From NCBI GenBank assembly GCA_021772975.1, contig JAJFKY010000022.1, forward strand, positions 62,001 to 126,000: a DNA stretch of 64,000 nucleotides, read 5' to 3'. Under the pieces are notes generated by a model. It had not been told where the DNA came from and did not search any database. It saw nothing but the letters and a program-made list of their open reading frames with translations. Numbering within the stretch: the first letter of the stretch is position 1; each line of letters begins with the position of its first letter. The position numbers and the translations under genes are program-made. The DNA is from Gammaproteobacteria bacterium. Its GTDB lineage: Bacteria; Pseudomonadota; Gammaproteobacteria; Xanthomonadales; Wenzhouxiangellaceae. Of the stretch, positions 27,155 to 35,590 are shown one piece after another.

Positions 27155-29824
27155 ATGGCAACTGACCCGCAACAAAGCAAGGATATCGATCCGCAGGAAA
27201 CCCGCGAATGGGAGGATGCGCTGGAATCGGTACTGGATGCCGATGGCGCTGAACGCGCCCATTTTCTATTGCAGGAGCTGCTTGAACAAACCCGCAGCCA
27301 GGGCATGGATCTGCCGTTTGACCTGACCACCAGTTACATCAACACCATCCCTGTCTCCAAACAGGCGCAGATGCCGGGTGACCCGGAACTGGAGCACCGT
27401 ATTCGCTCCATTATCCGCTGGAATGCGATGGCCATGGTGGTGCGCGCCAGTCGCCGGGGCGGCGAGTTGGGCGGGCATATCGCCAGTTTTGCCTCGGCCG
27501 CCACTTTATATGACGTGGGTTTTAACCACTTCTTTAAAGGCCCGCAGTCAGAGGATGGCGCCGACCTGCTGTATATCCAGGGCCACAGCTCACCGGGCAT
27601 CTATTCCCGCGCATTTCTGGAAGGCCGGCTGAGCGAACAACAGCTGGATCACTTTCGTCAGGAAGTCGGCGGCGACGGCCTGTCTTCCTACCCGCATCCG
27701 TGGCTGATGCCGGACTTCTGGCAACTGCCAACCGTGTCCATGGGTCTGGGCCCGCTGTTTGCCATCTATCAGGCACGCTTCCTGAAATATCTACATAACC
27801 GCGGATTGGCTGATACCAGCGAGCGCAAAGTGTGGTGCTTTATGGGCGACGGCGAGTCCGACGAACCTGAATCACTGGGTGCGATCGCACTGGCCGGGCG
27901 CGAGCGGCTGGATAATCTGATCTTTGTGGTCAACTGCAACCTGCAGCGCCTGGATGGACCGGTACGCGGCAACGGCAAGATCATCCAGGAACTGGAAGGC
28001 GTGTTCCGTGGCGCCGGCTGGAATGTACTTAAGGTGCTGTGGGGTTCTTATTGGGATCCTTTACTGGACAAAGACAATGCCGGCCTGCTGAAGGATCGCA
28101 TGGGCGAAGCGGTGGATGGTGATTACCAGAAGTACAAAGCCATGAATGGCGCTTATGTGCGTGAACATTTTTTCGGTGCCAACCCGGATTTGAAAAAAAT
28201 GGTCGCGGACATGAGCGACGAAGAAATCTGGCGTCTGAATCGCGGCGGCCATGATCCGCACAAGGTTTATACCGCGTATGATCGAGCCGTCAAACACACC
28301 GGCCAACCAACCGTGATTCTGGCCAAAACCATTAAAGGCTATGGCTTGGGGCAATCCGGTGAAGGTCAGAACATCAGCCATCAGCAAAAGAAACTGGATA
28401 ATGATGGCGTGCGCTATTTCCGCGACCGCTTCAAAGTCCCGGTCAAGGACGAACAGATTGAAGACGTGCCTTATTACCATCCTGGCAACGACAGCGAGGA
28501 AATACGCTATCTGCAGGAACGGCGTGCCGCGCTGGGCGGCTATCTGCCCCAACGGGTGGTCAATTCCGAGGCCCTGCCCACTCCTGAGCTGGAAGCTTTT
28601 GAAAGCATTTTGAAAGGCTCGGATGAGCGCGAGATTTCCACCACCATGGCTTTTGTGCGCTGCCTGGCGGTGCTACTGCGCGACAAACAGCTTAAAGACC
28701 GAATCGTGCCTATTGTGTGTGATGAAGCCCGGACTTTCGGCATGGAAGGCATGTTCCGCCAACTGGGTATCTATTCGTCGCTGGGCCAGGTCTATGACCC
28801 GGTCGATTCCGATCAGTTTATGTTTTATAAGGAAGAGAAAAAAGGCCAGATACTGCAGGAGGGTATTACCGAGGCCGGCGCTATTTCTTCCTGGATCGCG
28901 GCAGCCACCTCATACGCCAACAACGGATTGGCGATGATTCCGTTTTATATCTTCTATTCCATGTTCGGTTTTCAGCGGGTCGGCGATCAGGCCTGGGCCG
29001 CTGGTGATATGCGGGCGCGGGGCTTTCTGATCGGCGGAACCGCCGGACGCACGACCCTGAATGGCGAAGGTCTGCAGCATGAAGATGGCCACAGTCACCT
29101 GCTGGCAGGTGCTATTCCTAACTGTATAGCCTACGATCCGGCCTTCGGTTACGAAGTTGCGGTGATTGTCAGAGATGGCCTGCGACGCATGGTGACCGAA
29201 CAGCAGGATGTTTTTTATTACCTCACGGTAATGAACGAAAACTACCGCCAACCGGCCATGCCCGACAGCACCGAAGAAGGCATTATTCGGGGCATGTATC
29301 TGTTCAGCGAAGCCCGCCCGGCGGAACACAAGGTGCAATTACTCGGTTCGGGCACCATTCTGCGTGAAGCGATCGCCGCCGCGGATATTCTGACCGGTTT
29401 ATTCAAGGTCGGCGCCAACGTCTGGAGTGTCACCAGTTTTACCGAACTGCGGCGTGACGGCCAGGATTGCGAGCGCTTTAATCGCCTTAATATCGATGCT
29501 GATCCCCGCCAGGCTTTTGTGCATCAATGCCTGAACAATCACAGTGGGCCGATTATCGCAGCCACCGATTACGTGCGCGCCCAGGCGGAGCAGATTCGCC
29601 CCTATTTGCCGCATAATGATTATCTGGTGCTGGGCACTGATGGTTTCGGCCGCAGTGATACCCGCGAGAACCTGCGCCAGTTCTTTGAAGTTGACCGCCG
29701 TCACATTGCCTATGCGGCGCTCTACCGGTTGTTTCTGAAAGGGAAATTCTCCCGTGCTGAATTGCTGGACGCACGTCAGAAACTCAATATCGACCCCGCC
29801 AAGCCCAACCCGGTCAGCGTATGA
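27155..29824 (+). CDS. aceE: pyruvate dehydrogenase E1 component, homodimeric type
   Basis: 889 residues (E. coli 887). Thiamine-diphosphate enzyme decarboxylating pyruvate and acetylating the lipoyl group of E2. 'NAMAMVVRASRRGGELGGHI' , 'GHSSPGIYSRAFLEGRL', 'LSSYPHPWLMPDFWQ.PTVSMGLGP', TPP motif 'CFMGDGESDEPESLGAI', 'RLDGPVRGNGKIIQELEG', 'IKGYGLGQSGEGQNISHQQKKL' and 'DEARTFGMEGMFRQLGIYSS' are typical of the single-chain gammaproteobacterial form. First gene of aceE-aceF-protease-lpd. No pdhR-type regulator is next to it; the maeB linkage replaces it. Confidence 0.98.
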   Translation: MATDPQQSKDIDPQETREWEDALESVLDADGAERAHFLLQELLEQTRSQGMDLPFDLTTSYINTIPVSKQAQMPGDPELEHRIRSIIRWNAMAMVVRASRRGGELGGHIASFASAATLYDVGFNHFFKGPQSEDGADLLYIQGHSSPGIYSRAFLEGRLSEQQLDHFRQEVGGDGLSSYPHPWLMPDFWQLPTVSMGLGPLFAIYQARFLKYLHNRGLADTSERKVWCFMGDGESDEPESLGAIALAGRERLDNLIFVVNCNLQRLDGPVRGNGKIIQELEGVFRGAGWNVLKVLWGSYWDPLLDKDNAGLLKDRMGEAVDGDYQKYKAMNGAYVREHFFGANPDLKKMVADMSDEEIWRLNRGGHDPHKVYTAYDRAVKHTGQPTVILAKTIKGYGLGQSGEGQNISHQQKKLDNDGVRYFRDRFKVPVKDEQIEDVPYYHPGNDSEEIRYLQERRAALGGYLPQRVVNSEALPTPELEAFESILKGSDEREISTTMAFVRCLAVLLRDKQLKDRIVPIVCDEARTFGMEGMFRQLGIYSSLGQVYDPVDSDQFMFYKEEKKGQILQEGITEAGAISSWIAAATSYANNGLAMIPFYIFYSMFGFQRVGDQAWAAGDMRARGFLIGGTAGRTTLNGEGLQHEDGHSHLLAGAIPNCIAYDPAFGYEVAVIVRDGLRRMVTEQQDVFYYLTVMNENYRQPAMPDSTEEGIIRGMYLFSEARPAEHKVQLLGSGTILREAIAAADILTGLFKVGANVWSVTSFTELRRDGQDCERFNRLNIDADPRQAFVHQCLNNHSGPIIAATDYVRAQAEQIRPYLPHNDYLVLGTDGFGRSDTRENLRQFFEVDRRHIAYAALYRLFLKGKFSRAELLDARQKLNIDPAKPNPVSV

Positions 29825-29848
29825 CCGGCCAACCAAGAGACGCGCAAC

Positions 29849-31243
29849 ATGGCCAATAGCATAGACATCAAAGTCCCTGATATCGGTGATTTCGATAAAG
29901 TCCCTGTCATCGAAGTTCTGGTCGCCGAAGGCGATGAGGTCGCGGTGGATGACTCCCTGATTACGCTGGAAAGCGATAAAGCCACCATGGAAGTCCCGGC
30001 TTCGCACGCCGGCAAGATTACCTCGATGAAAGTGGCCGTTGGCGATGAGGTGGCCGAAGGCGATGTGATCGCAGTGGTCGAAGCCAGTGACAGTGAATCC
30101 GATGAGCAAACATCCGAATCAGCTGAGCAAACCGGCGATGATGAGTCTGAGCAGCAGTCAGCCGATCAGAACGAAGCCGGCAGCCAACCCGACGATGCTG
30201 AGCAAGAGACTCAACCAAACCAGCAGCCTGCTGAGCAGCATTCAGAAGACGATGACGGTAAGGATGAAGCTAAAGACGATGGCGACCGGCAAAAGACCAC
30301 CGGGACCGGCTCCGCCGTGGCATCCGGTGCAACTTCGCCGTCCGGCGATAGCCACGCCAGCCCCAGCGTACGCAAACTGGCGCGTAAGCTGGAGATCGAT
30401 TTAAGCACGGTAAAAGCCAGCGGACGCAAGGGCCGGATCACTGAAGATGATCTGCATGCCCATCTAAAAGGACGCATGTCCGACAGCAATGGACAGTCGG
30501 CTGGAATATCGATCGCGCCGGCACGCAATATCGATTTCAGTAAATTCGGTGACGTGGAAGAGCAGCCATTGTCACGTATCAAGAAAATCTCCGGTGCCCA
30601 TCTGCACCGCAACTGGGTCACCATTCCGCACGTCACCCAGCATGATCACGCCGATATTACCCAGTTGGAAGCGTTCCGCAAGGAACACGATGCCGAGCTG
30701 CGCGAACAGGGCACTCGCCTCACCATGATTGTGTTTCTGATCAAAGCCTGTGTGGCGGGGTTGAAGCGTTTTCCACAGTTCAACGCCTCGCTGAGCAGTG
30801 ATGGTGAAGCACTGATCTTAAAGAAATATTTTCACATCGGCATCGCCGTGGATACCGAGGATGGGCTGGTGGTTCCGGTTATCCGTAATTGCGAGCAGAA
30901 AGGTCTACTGGAACTGGCACATGAATTAACCGACCTGAGCAGCCGGGCCCGGGAAGGCAAGCTCAAACCAGCCGAGATGCAGGGCGGATGTTTATCTATT
31001 TCCAGCCTGGGCGGGATTGGTGGCACTGCATTTACCCCGATTGTGAATGGACCTGAAGTTGCCATCCTGGGTGTATCACGCGCTGCCATGCAGCCGGTCT
31101 GGGATGGCGAAGCTTTTCAGCCCAAATTGATGCTGCCGTTGTCTCTATCCTATGATCACCGTGTCATCGATGGCGCGGATGCAGCCAGGTTTGCGCGCTT
31201 CCTGGTCTCCCGCCTGGAAGACTTCCGCCGCGTGGTGTTGTAA
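29849..31243 (+). CDS. aceF: pyruvate dehydrogenase E2, dihydrolipoamide acetyltransferase
   Basis: 464 residues. One lipoyl domain (1 to about 77) with lipoyl Lys44 in 'LESDKATMEVP', a long linker (about 83-165), a peripheral-subunit-binding domain (about 170-206, 'SVRKLARKLEIDLSTVKASG', 'GRITEDDL') and the catalytic acyltransferase domain with the C-terminal 'SYDHRVIDGADAARF' (active His and Asp). E. coli AceF has three lipoyl domains and Ala/Pro-rich linkers; here there is one, and the linker is very rich in Asp, Glu, Gln and Ser. The 'NWVTIPHVTQHDHADIT' start of the catalytic domain is canonical. Confidence 0.97.
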   Translation: MANSIDIKVPDIGDFDKVPVIEVLVAEGDEVAVDDSLITLESDKATMEVPASHAGKITSMKVAVGDEVAEGDVIAVVEASDSESDEQTSESAEQTGDDESEQQSADQNEAGSQPDDAEQETQPNQQPAEQHSEDDDGKDEAKDDGDRQKTTGTGSAVASGATSPSGDSHASPSVRKLARKLEIDLSTVKASGRKGRITEDDLHAHLKGRMSDSNGQSAGISIAPARNIDFSKFGDVEEQPLSRIKKISGAHLHRNWVTIPHVTQHDHADITQLEAFRKEHDAELREQGTRLTMIVFLIKACVAGLKRFPQFNASLSSDGEALILKKYFHIGIAVDTEDGLVVPVIRNCEQKGLLELAHELTDLSSRAREGKLKPAEMQGGCLSISSLGGIGGTAFTPIVNGPEVAILGVSRAAMQPVWDGEAFQPKLMLPLSLSYDHRVIDGADAARFARFLVSRLEDFRRVVL

Positions 31244-31266
31244 GCAAACGATAGCATTTGGCACAG

Positions 31267-31785
31267 ATGCAACACGATCCTAATGCCCGCCTTGGGCGGG
31301 GCATGATCTGGCTCAGTGCGATAGCCATACTGGCGGGTATAACCTGGTTTTTTTCAGGCCAGATAGAACAACGCTATAACCCCAATCAGAATGTCACCGG
31401 CGTGGTGCGTGACAACCTGGTGGAAATCAGCCTGCAACGCAATCGCGCCGGGCATTATGTAGCCAGCGGTGCTATCAATGGCCAACCGGTGGATTTTTTA
31501 ATCGATACCGGTGCGACTGACGTAGTTTTACCCGGCAGCCTGGCCAGACAACTGCAATTGGATAACCTCGGTAGCATCAGCATGCAGACCGCCAACGGCA
31601 ACAGCCAGGGCTACCTGACACGCTTAAGCGAATTGCGGCTGGGTCCGATTGTATTACGCGACGTGCGCGCCAGCGTTGCCCCCAACCTGGAATTTGAGGT
31701 GTTGCTCGGCATGAGCGTATTGCGGCAGATGGACTGGCAGCAACGCGGTGATCAACTGATTCTGCAGCACTCCAACAACGACTAA
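31267..31785 (+). CDS. membrane-anchored retropepsin-like aspartic protease (TIGR02281 type)
   Basis: 172 residues from ATG 31267 (an in-frame TTG lies three codons upstream). One hydrophobic helix at about residues 13-31 ('MIWLSAIAILAGITWFF') anchors it, probably with the body in the periplasm. The body begins 'YVASGAINGQPVDFLIDTGATDVVLP' with the single catalytic Asp-Thr-Gly of a clan AA, dimer-forming aspartic protease, and ends 'EVLLGMSVLRQMDWQQRGDQLIL', the flexible 'LLGMS.L' second motif of the family. It sits between aceF and lpd with 23 and 18 bp spacing, so it is probably cotranscribed with the PDH complex. A role there is not established. Confidence 0.85.
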   Translation: MQHDPNARLGRGMIWLSAIAILAGITWFFSGQIEQRYNPNQNVTGVVRDNLVEISLQRNRAGHYVASGAINGQPVDFLIDTGATDVVLPGSLARQLQLDNLGSISMQTANGNSQGYLTRLSELRLGPIVLRDVRASVAPNLEFEVLLGMSVLRQMDWQQRGDQLILQHSNND

Positions 31786-31803
31786 CATCAGCCTGGATAA
31801 GCC

Positions 31804-33627
31804 ATGAATAAAGTACCCATTAAGGTTCCTGATATCGGTGACTTCGACGATATCCCGGTCATTGAAGTACTGGTTACCGAAGGTGATCAGGTCGAACAGG
31901 ATCAATCGCTGATCACCCTGGAAAGCGATAAAGCCACCATGGAGGTCCCTGCCCCACAGGCAGGCACCATCAGCAGCCTGAAGGTCAGCGTTGGCGATAC
32001 GGTTTCCGAGGGTATGGTGATTGCTGAACTGGAAATCAGTGACGCTGAGCACAGTGAGGATGCGTCACAGGATACTGCCGATGTCGGTGCCGAGGCTGAA
32101 GCTGAACAAACGGCTGCCAGCGATCATCCGGCCGCTAAGACCGATCAGCCCGATCGATCAGCCGGGCCTGAGCCTGCTGAGCGCGAACAAGATCAGGGAT
32201 CAGCAGACTCTGAGCATGACTATGACTGCGACGTACTGGTGCTGGGCGCGGGCCCAGGGGGTTATTCAGCAGCTTTCCGGGCAGCCGATCTGGGTCTTGA
32301 CGTGGTACTGGTAGAACGCGAACCGGTGTTGGGCGGTGTCTGCCTGAATGTCGGCTGTATTCCTTCCAAGGCGCTGCTGCACACCGCCAGGATTCTGGAT
32401 GAAACCCGGCATATGGCTAACAACGGCATCAGCTTTGGTGAACCGGATATTCAGCTGGACAAACTACGCAGCTGGAAGGATTCGGTGGTCAAGCGGCTTA
32501 CCAATGGATTAACCGGGCTGGCCAAACAGCGCAAGGTTCGCGTGATCACCGGCACCGGCAAATTTACCGGCTCGCATGAACTGGATATTGATGGGCGCGA
32601 CGGCAATCAGACCATCTCTTTTGCGCATGCCATTATCGCCGCCGGTTCCGAGCCGGTGCAGCTACAGGGTCTGCCCTGGGATGACGAACGGCTGATGGAT
32701 TCCACCGGCGCTCTCGAACTGGCGGACATCCCGGGTAAACTGCTGGTCATTGGCGGTGGAATTATCGGTCTGGAAATGGCTTGCGTGTATGCGGCGCTGG
32801 GCAGTGAGGTGACGATTGTTGAGTTGCTGGAACAACTCATGCCGGGCACCGATAAGGACCTGGTCAAGCCTTTGCAGAAACTGCTCACCCAGCGCTGTAA
32901 AGAAATTTGTCTGGCAACCAAGGTTGACAGCATCACCGCAACGGATGATGCTCTGCAAGTCAGTTTCAGCGGCAAACAGATTCCCGCTACCGAGCACTTT
33001 GACCGCGTTCTGGTAGCGGTAGGGCGAGTACCTAATGGGCGTGCTCTTGGCGCGGACCAGGCTGGCGTGAAGGTAACTGAACGCGGGTTCATCGAAGCCG
33101 ATCAACAGCAGCGCACCAACGTCAAACACATCTTTGCCATAGGCGATGTTATCGGACAACCCATGCTGGCCCACAAGGCCACCCATGAAGGCAAGGTGGC
33201 CGCCGAAGTGATTGCTGGAGAAGCGAGTTATTTCGATGCCAAAGTGATTCCTTCAGTCGCCTATACTGACCCTGAAGTAGCCTGGGCCGGTGTTACTGAA
33301 ACGCAGGCTCGAGAAGATGGCCTGTCCATAGAGACAGCCAAATTCCCATGGGCCGCCAGCGGCAGAGCATTGGGCATGGACCGTGACGAAGGCTTTACCA
33401 AACTGATTTTTGATGCTGACTCCAAACGCATAGTCGGCGCCGGCATTGTAGGCCCACACGCAGGTGACCTGATCGCCGAATGCTGCCTGGCGATTGAGAT
33501 GGGCTGTGATGCCGAGGATATCGGTCTGACCATCCATCCACACCCCACCCTTTCAGAAACCGTGGGTATGGCAGCGGAGGCATTTGCCGGCACGCTGACG
33601 GATCTGTACATGCCAAAGCCAAAATAA
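31804..33627 (+). CDS. lpd: dihydrolipoamide dehydrogenase (E3) with N-terminal lipoyl domain
   Basis: 607 residues. A lipoyl domain (1 to about 78; lipoyl Lys43 in 'LESDKATMEVP') and an acidic linker (about 80-135) precede a full E3. The E3 has FAD-binding 'VLVLGAGPGGYSAAFRAADL', redox disulfide 'GGVCLNVGCIPSKALLH', NAD-binding 'LLVIGGGIIGLEMACVYAALG', 'IFAIGDVIGQPMLAHKATHEG' and C-terminal 'TIHPHPTLSETVGMAAE' with the catalytic His-Glu pair. It reoxidises dihydrolipoyl groups. Lipoyl-E3 fusions are known in Neisseria, Cupriavidus and others. The domain is close in sequence to that of AceF, suggesting duplication. Confidence 0.97.
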   Translation: MNKVPIKVPDIGDFDDIPVIEVLVTEGDQVEQDQSLITLESDKATMEVPAPQAGTISSLKVSVGDTVSEGMVIAELEISDAEHSEDASQDTADVGAEAEAEQTAASDHPAAKTDQPDRSAGPEPAEREQDQGSADSEHDYDCDVLVLGAGPGGYSAAFRAADLGLDVVLVEREPVLGGVCLNVGCIPSKALLHTARILDETRHMANNGISFGEPDIQLDKLRSWKDSVVKRLTNGLTGLAKQRKVRVITGTGKFTGSHELDIDGRDGNQTISFAHAIIAAGSEPVQLQGLPWDDERLMDSTGALELADIPGKLLVIGGGIIGLEMACVYAALGSEVTIVELLEQLMPGTDKDLVKPLQKLLTQRCKEICLATKVDSITATDDALQVSFSGKQIPATEHFDRVLVAVGRVPNGRALGADQAGVKVTERGFIEADQQQRTNVKHIFAIGDVIGQPMLAHKATHEGKVAAEVIAGEASYFDAKVIPSVAYTDPEVAWAGVTETQAREDGLSIETAKFPWAASGRALGMDRDEGFTKLIFDADSKRIVGAGIVGPHAGDLIAECCLAIEMGCDAEDIGLTIHPHPTLSETVGMAAEAFAGTLTDLYMPKPK

Positions 33628-33757
33628 ACAGCTGCGTACTGCACTTTTTTTGCGTTACTGAGTAATCACTCAGCACGCCGCACAAGCCAAGCGTTGATGC
33701 TGCAACGAACTTCATGCACAGACCTGATTTATGTTGTGCGCTGCAATAACTCTTTGA

Positions 33758-33782
33758 CGCACATAACAAATTGTTATGTGCG
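33758..33782. promoter_or_regulatory. 25-base perfect palindrome upstream of the small secreted protein gene
   Basis: Arms CGCACATAACAA and TTGTTATGTGCG around one A, 12 bp each. It lies 130 bp after lpd and 92 bp before the next start. It may be an operator for the AT-rich gene downstream, or a bidirectional terminator; no T tract follows on either strand. Confidence 0.45.
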
Positions 33783-33873
33783 CTTGCTTTCAAATTAATT
33801 ATATATTGACAAAACCGTCTGTATATTGAATTTGAGCATGATGCTCATTTTTACCTCATTAAAAGGAATTTAC

Positions 33874-34191
33874 ATGAAATATTTACTTAGCTTGTTTTTA
33901 TTACTCTTTATTTCCATCAGTGCCAATGCGGGCGTTGAGCTGAACTGTGAGTCTGTAGTGGGTGGAGAATCGTATATCTGCGATATTATTCCTACCGGCT
34001 CAACGCAAATTCAAAGTAGCGCCTGGTCCGCGACTTTTCCACTAGTCGTGCAAAGCGCTACGACCTTCACCGCCACTTTCCGCTGTGCAAGCCATAATAT
34101 GGATGGTGCGGCCGCGGTCAGCTACGTCACCAACGATGGCAGCGGATCTGCATCGCATGTCACATCATGTACTGCAGGCGGGCCCTTTTAA
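33874..34191 (+). CDS. small secreted four-cysteine protein (105 aa)
   Basis: From ATG 33874, which has AAAGGA eight bases upstream, the product has a clear signal peptide (residues 1-20, 'KYLLSLFLLLFISISANA') and a mature chain of about 85 residues. The mature part contains four cysteines ('LNCES', 'YICDI', 'FRCAS', 'TSCTA'), enough for two disulfides, and many Ser/Thr/Ala/Val residues in beta-prone runs, as in small Ig-like or lectin-like secreted domains. I recognise no family. The gene and its leader are AT-richer than the flanking metabolic genes. It stands alone on its strand between lpd and the sulfotransferase-like genes. Tyr residues follow the second Cys region and near 'AVSYVTND'. 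Confidence 0.65.
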   Translation: MKYLLSLFLLLFISISANAGVELNCESVVGGESYICDIIPTGSTQIQSSAWSATFPLVVQSATTFTATFRCASHNMDGAAAVSYVTNDGSGSASHVTSCTAGGPF

Positions 34192-34201
34192 CTGATCAGC
34201 T

Positions 34202-34226
34202 CAGGAGCAGATAATTTCTGCTCCTG
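34202..34226 (+). terminator. hairpin after the small secreted protein gene
   Basis: CAGGAGCAGA / TCTGCTCCTG, 10-bp perfect stem with a five-base loop TAATT, ten bases after the stop. The following GTTCTG is not a T tract, so termination strength is uncertain. Confidence 0.6.
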
Positions 34227-34409
34227 GTTCTGCTGTGGCAGTTGTTGCCGGGTAGTAATACAATACACAACCGCGCACCTAACTACTGCTGCATACTTCA
34301 GCCTTTTTAAAGCCTATACCAGCAGCTGGCTTTATCCTCAGCACGGTTTGACAAACCCAGGATTGACGCGCAATATTCGAGCCTGACTCGCCTGCACAGA
34401 CCATTGCGT

Positions 34410-35468
34410 ATGCCAACAGCTCAAGAACTTGTTGTTAGTGAAAACTATCTTGCTTACCGCATTGACCTGCATCAAGAGATTATAGAATTCATGTCCATCA
34501 GGCGCGACGAAATGCGCCTGGTAAGTTGCCTGAAGCGTGAGTATATCGAACCACAGCGCCAGCTACACGCATTGCCTATCGCCGAAGTTCAGCAGCTGCT
34601 AAGTTCAACGGACCAGCAGAATGTCCACCCAGCACCGCACTTTATCTTTCATACCGCGTTTTGCGCGTCGACTTACTTATCACGCTGCCTGGATATTAAA
34701 GGTAAAACAGTTTCCCTCAGAGAACCGCAAATTCTTTTGGACGCAGCCAATGCAAAACGGCTCAGATGGCGCTCTCGATCCGGCCTGCTTGATCATCGCA
34801 TATTGCCAGAGCTGGCATTAAAGCTGTTAGTAAAACATGCTAAAGCAGGCGAAACGCTCATCATCAAGCCTATCAATTCAATCAATAACATTATGACTGA
34901 ATTATTACGCCTGCACGCTGACAGCAAAGCACTGCTGCTGTACACGGATGCGCGCCGCTTTCTGCTTTCGACACTCAAGAAGGGTGAAGGCGGGAAGCGC
35001 ATGATCAGGACCATGTTTGATTTGATTCGCTGTGATTTTCCTCATTTATCCAATCTTCGCTTAACCGATGTCGTCAGAATGACGGACATCACGGTTATTC
35101 TGACCTTATGGCGCCTGCATATTGAGCAGGCTGAACAAGCATTGCAACAGCACTCCGCGAATGGCAATCTCGCGTCTTTGTATGGCGAAACTGTGATAGA
35201 AAAGCCTTTAGAATCATTACAGGCGATCAATCAGTATTTAGAGCTGGGACTGTTGCCAGAAACTCTTGCAGAAATAACCGCCGGCAAGGTGCGAACGGAA
35301 GATGCCAAGCATACAGGCCAATCGTTCAGCTTATCCGAGCGCGATAAAATCCATCATCGTATTGAGACATTTTATGCCGGGGAACTGAATCAATGCCTGC
35401 AATGGCTAACCAAAAACAATCCGGAAACACGATTAATACCCAGGCTTGGCAGCCCGCTGTCAGTCTAA
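34410..35468 (+). CDS. sulfotransferase-fold-like P-loop protein, variant loop 'HTAFCAST'
   Basis: 352 residues from ATG 34410 (a TTG start two codons earlier is possible). 'PHFIFHTAFCASTYLSRCLD' near residues 77-95 occupies the place of the PAPS 5'-phosphosulfate loop of bacterial sulfotransferases ('xGMPRTGSTLLExxL' in the TPR protein of this window), but the loop Arg-Thr-Gly is replaced by Phe-Cys-Ala. Further on are 'VSLREPQILLD', 'LIIKPINSINNIMTELL', 'ALLLYTDARRFLLSTLKKGEGGKRM' and 'WRLHIEQAEQAL', in the order expected of the fold. There is no signal peptide. PAPS binding is doubtful. Homologous to the gene facing it at 35591-36607. Confidence 0.6.
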   Translation: MPTAQELVVSENYLAYRIDLHQEIIEFMSIRRDEMRLVSCLKREYIEPQRQLHALPIAEVQQLLSSTDQQNVHPAPHFIFHTAFCASTYLSRCLDIKGKTVSLREPQILLDAANAKRLRWRSRSGLLDHRILPELALKLLVKHAKAGETLIIKPINSINNIMTELLRLHADSKALLLYTDARRFLLSTLKKGEGGKRMIRTMFDLIRCDFPHLSNLRLTDVVRMTDITVILTLWRLHIEQAEQALQQHSANGNLASLYGETVIEKPLESLQAINQYLELGLLPETLAEITAGKVRTEDAKHTGQSFSLSERDKIHHRIETFYAGELNQCLQWLTKNNPETRLIPRLGSPLSV

Positions 35469-35590
35469 AACTCAAGCTGCTTATTCAATACAGCAGGCTT
35501 ATTATCACCGAGCGTAATAAAATTCTGCCGCACCGCAATAGCAGCTGGCAGCCTCGCTGCCGTGAGACTTTATAAGTAATGCCGTAAAGT

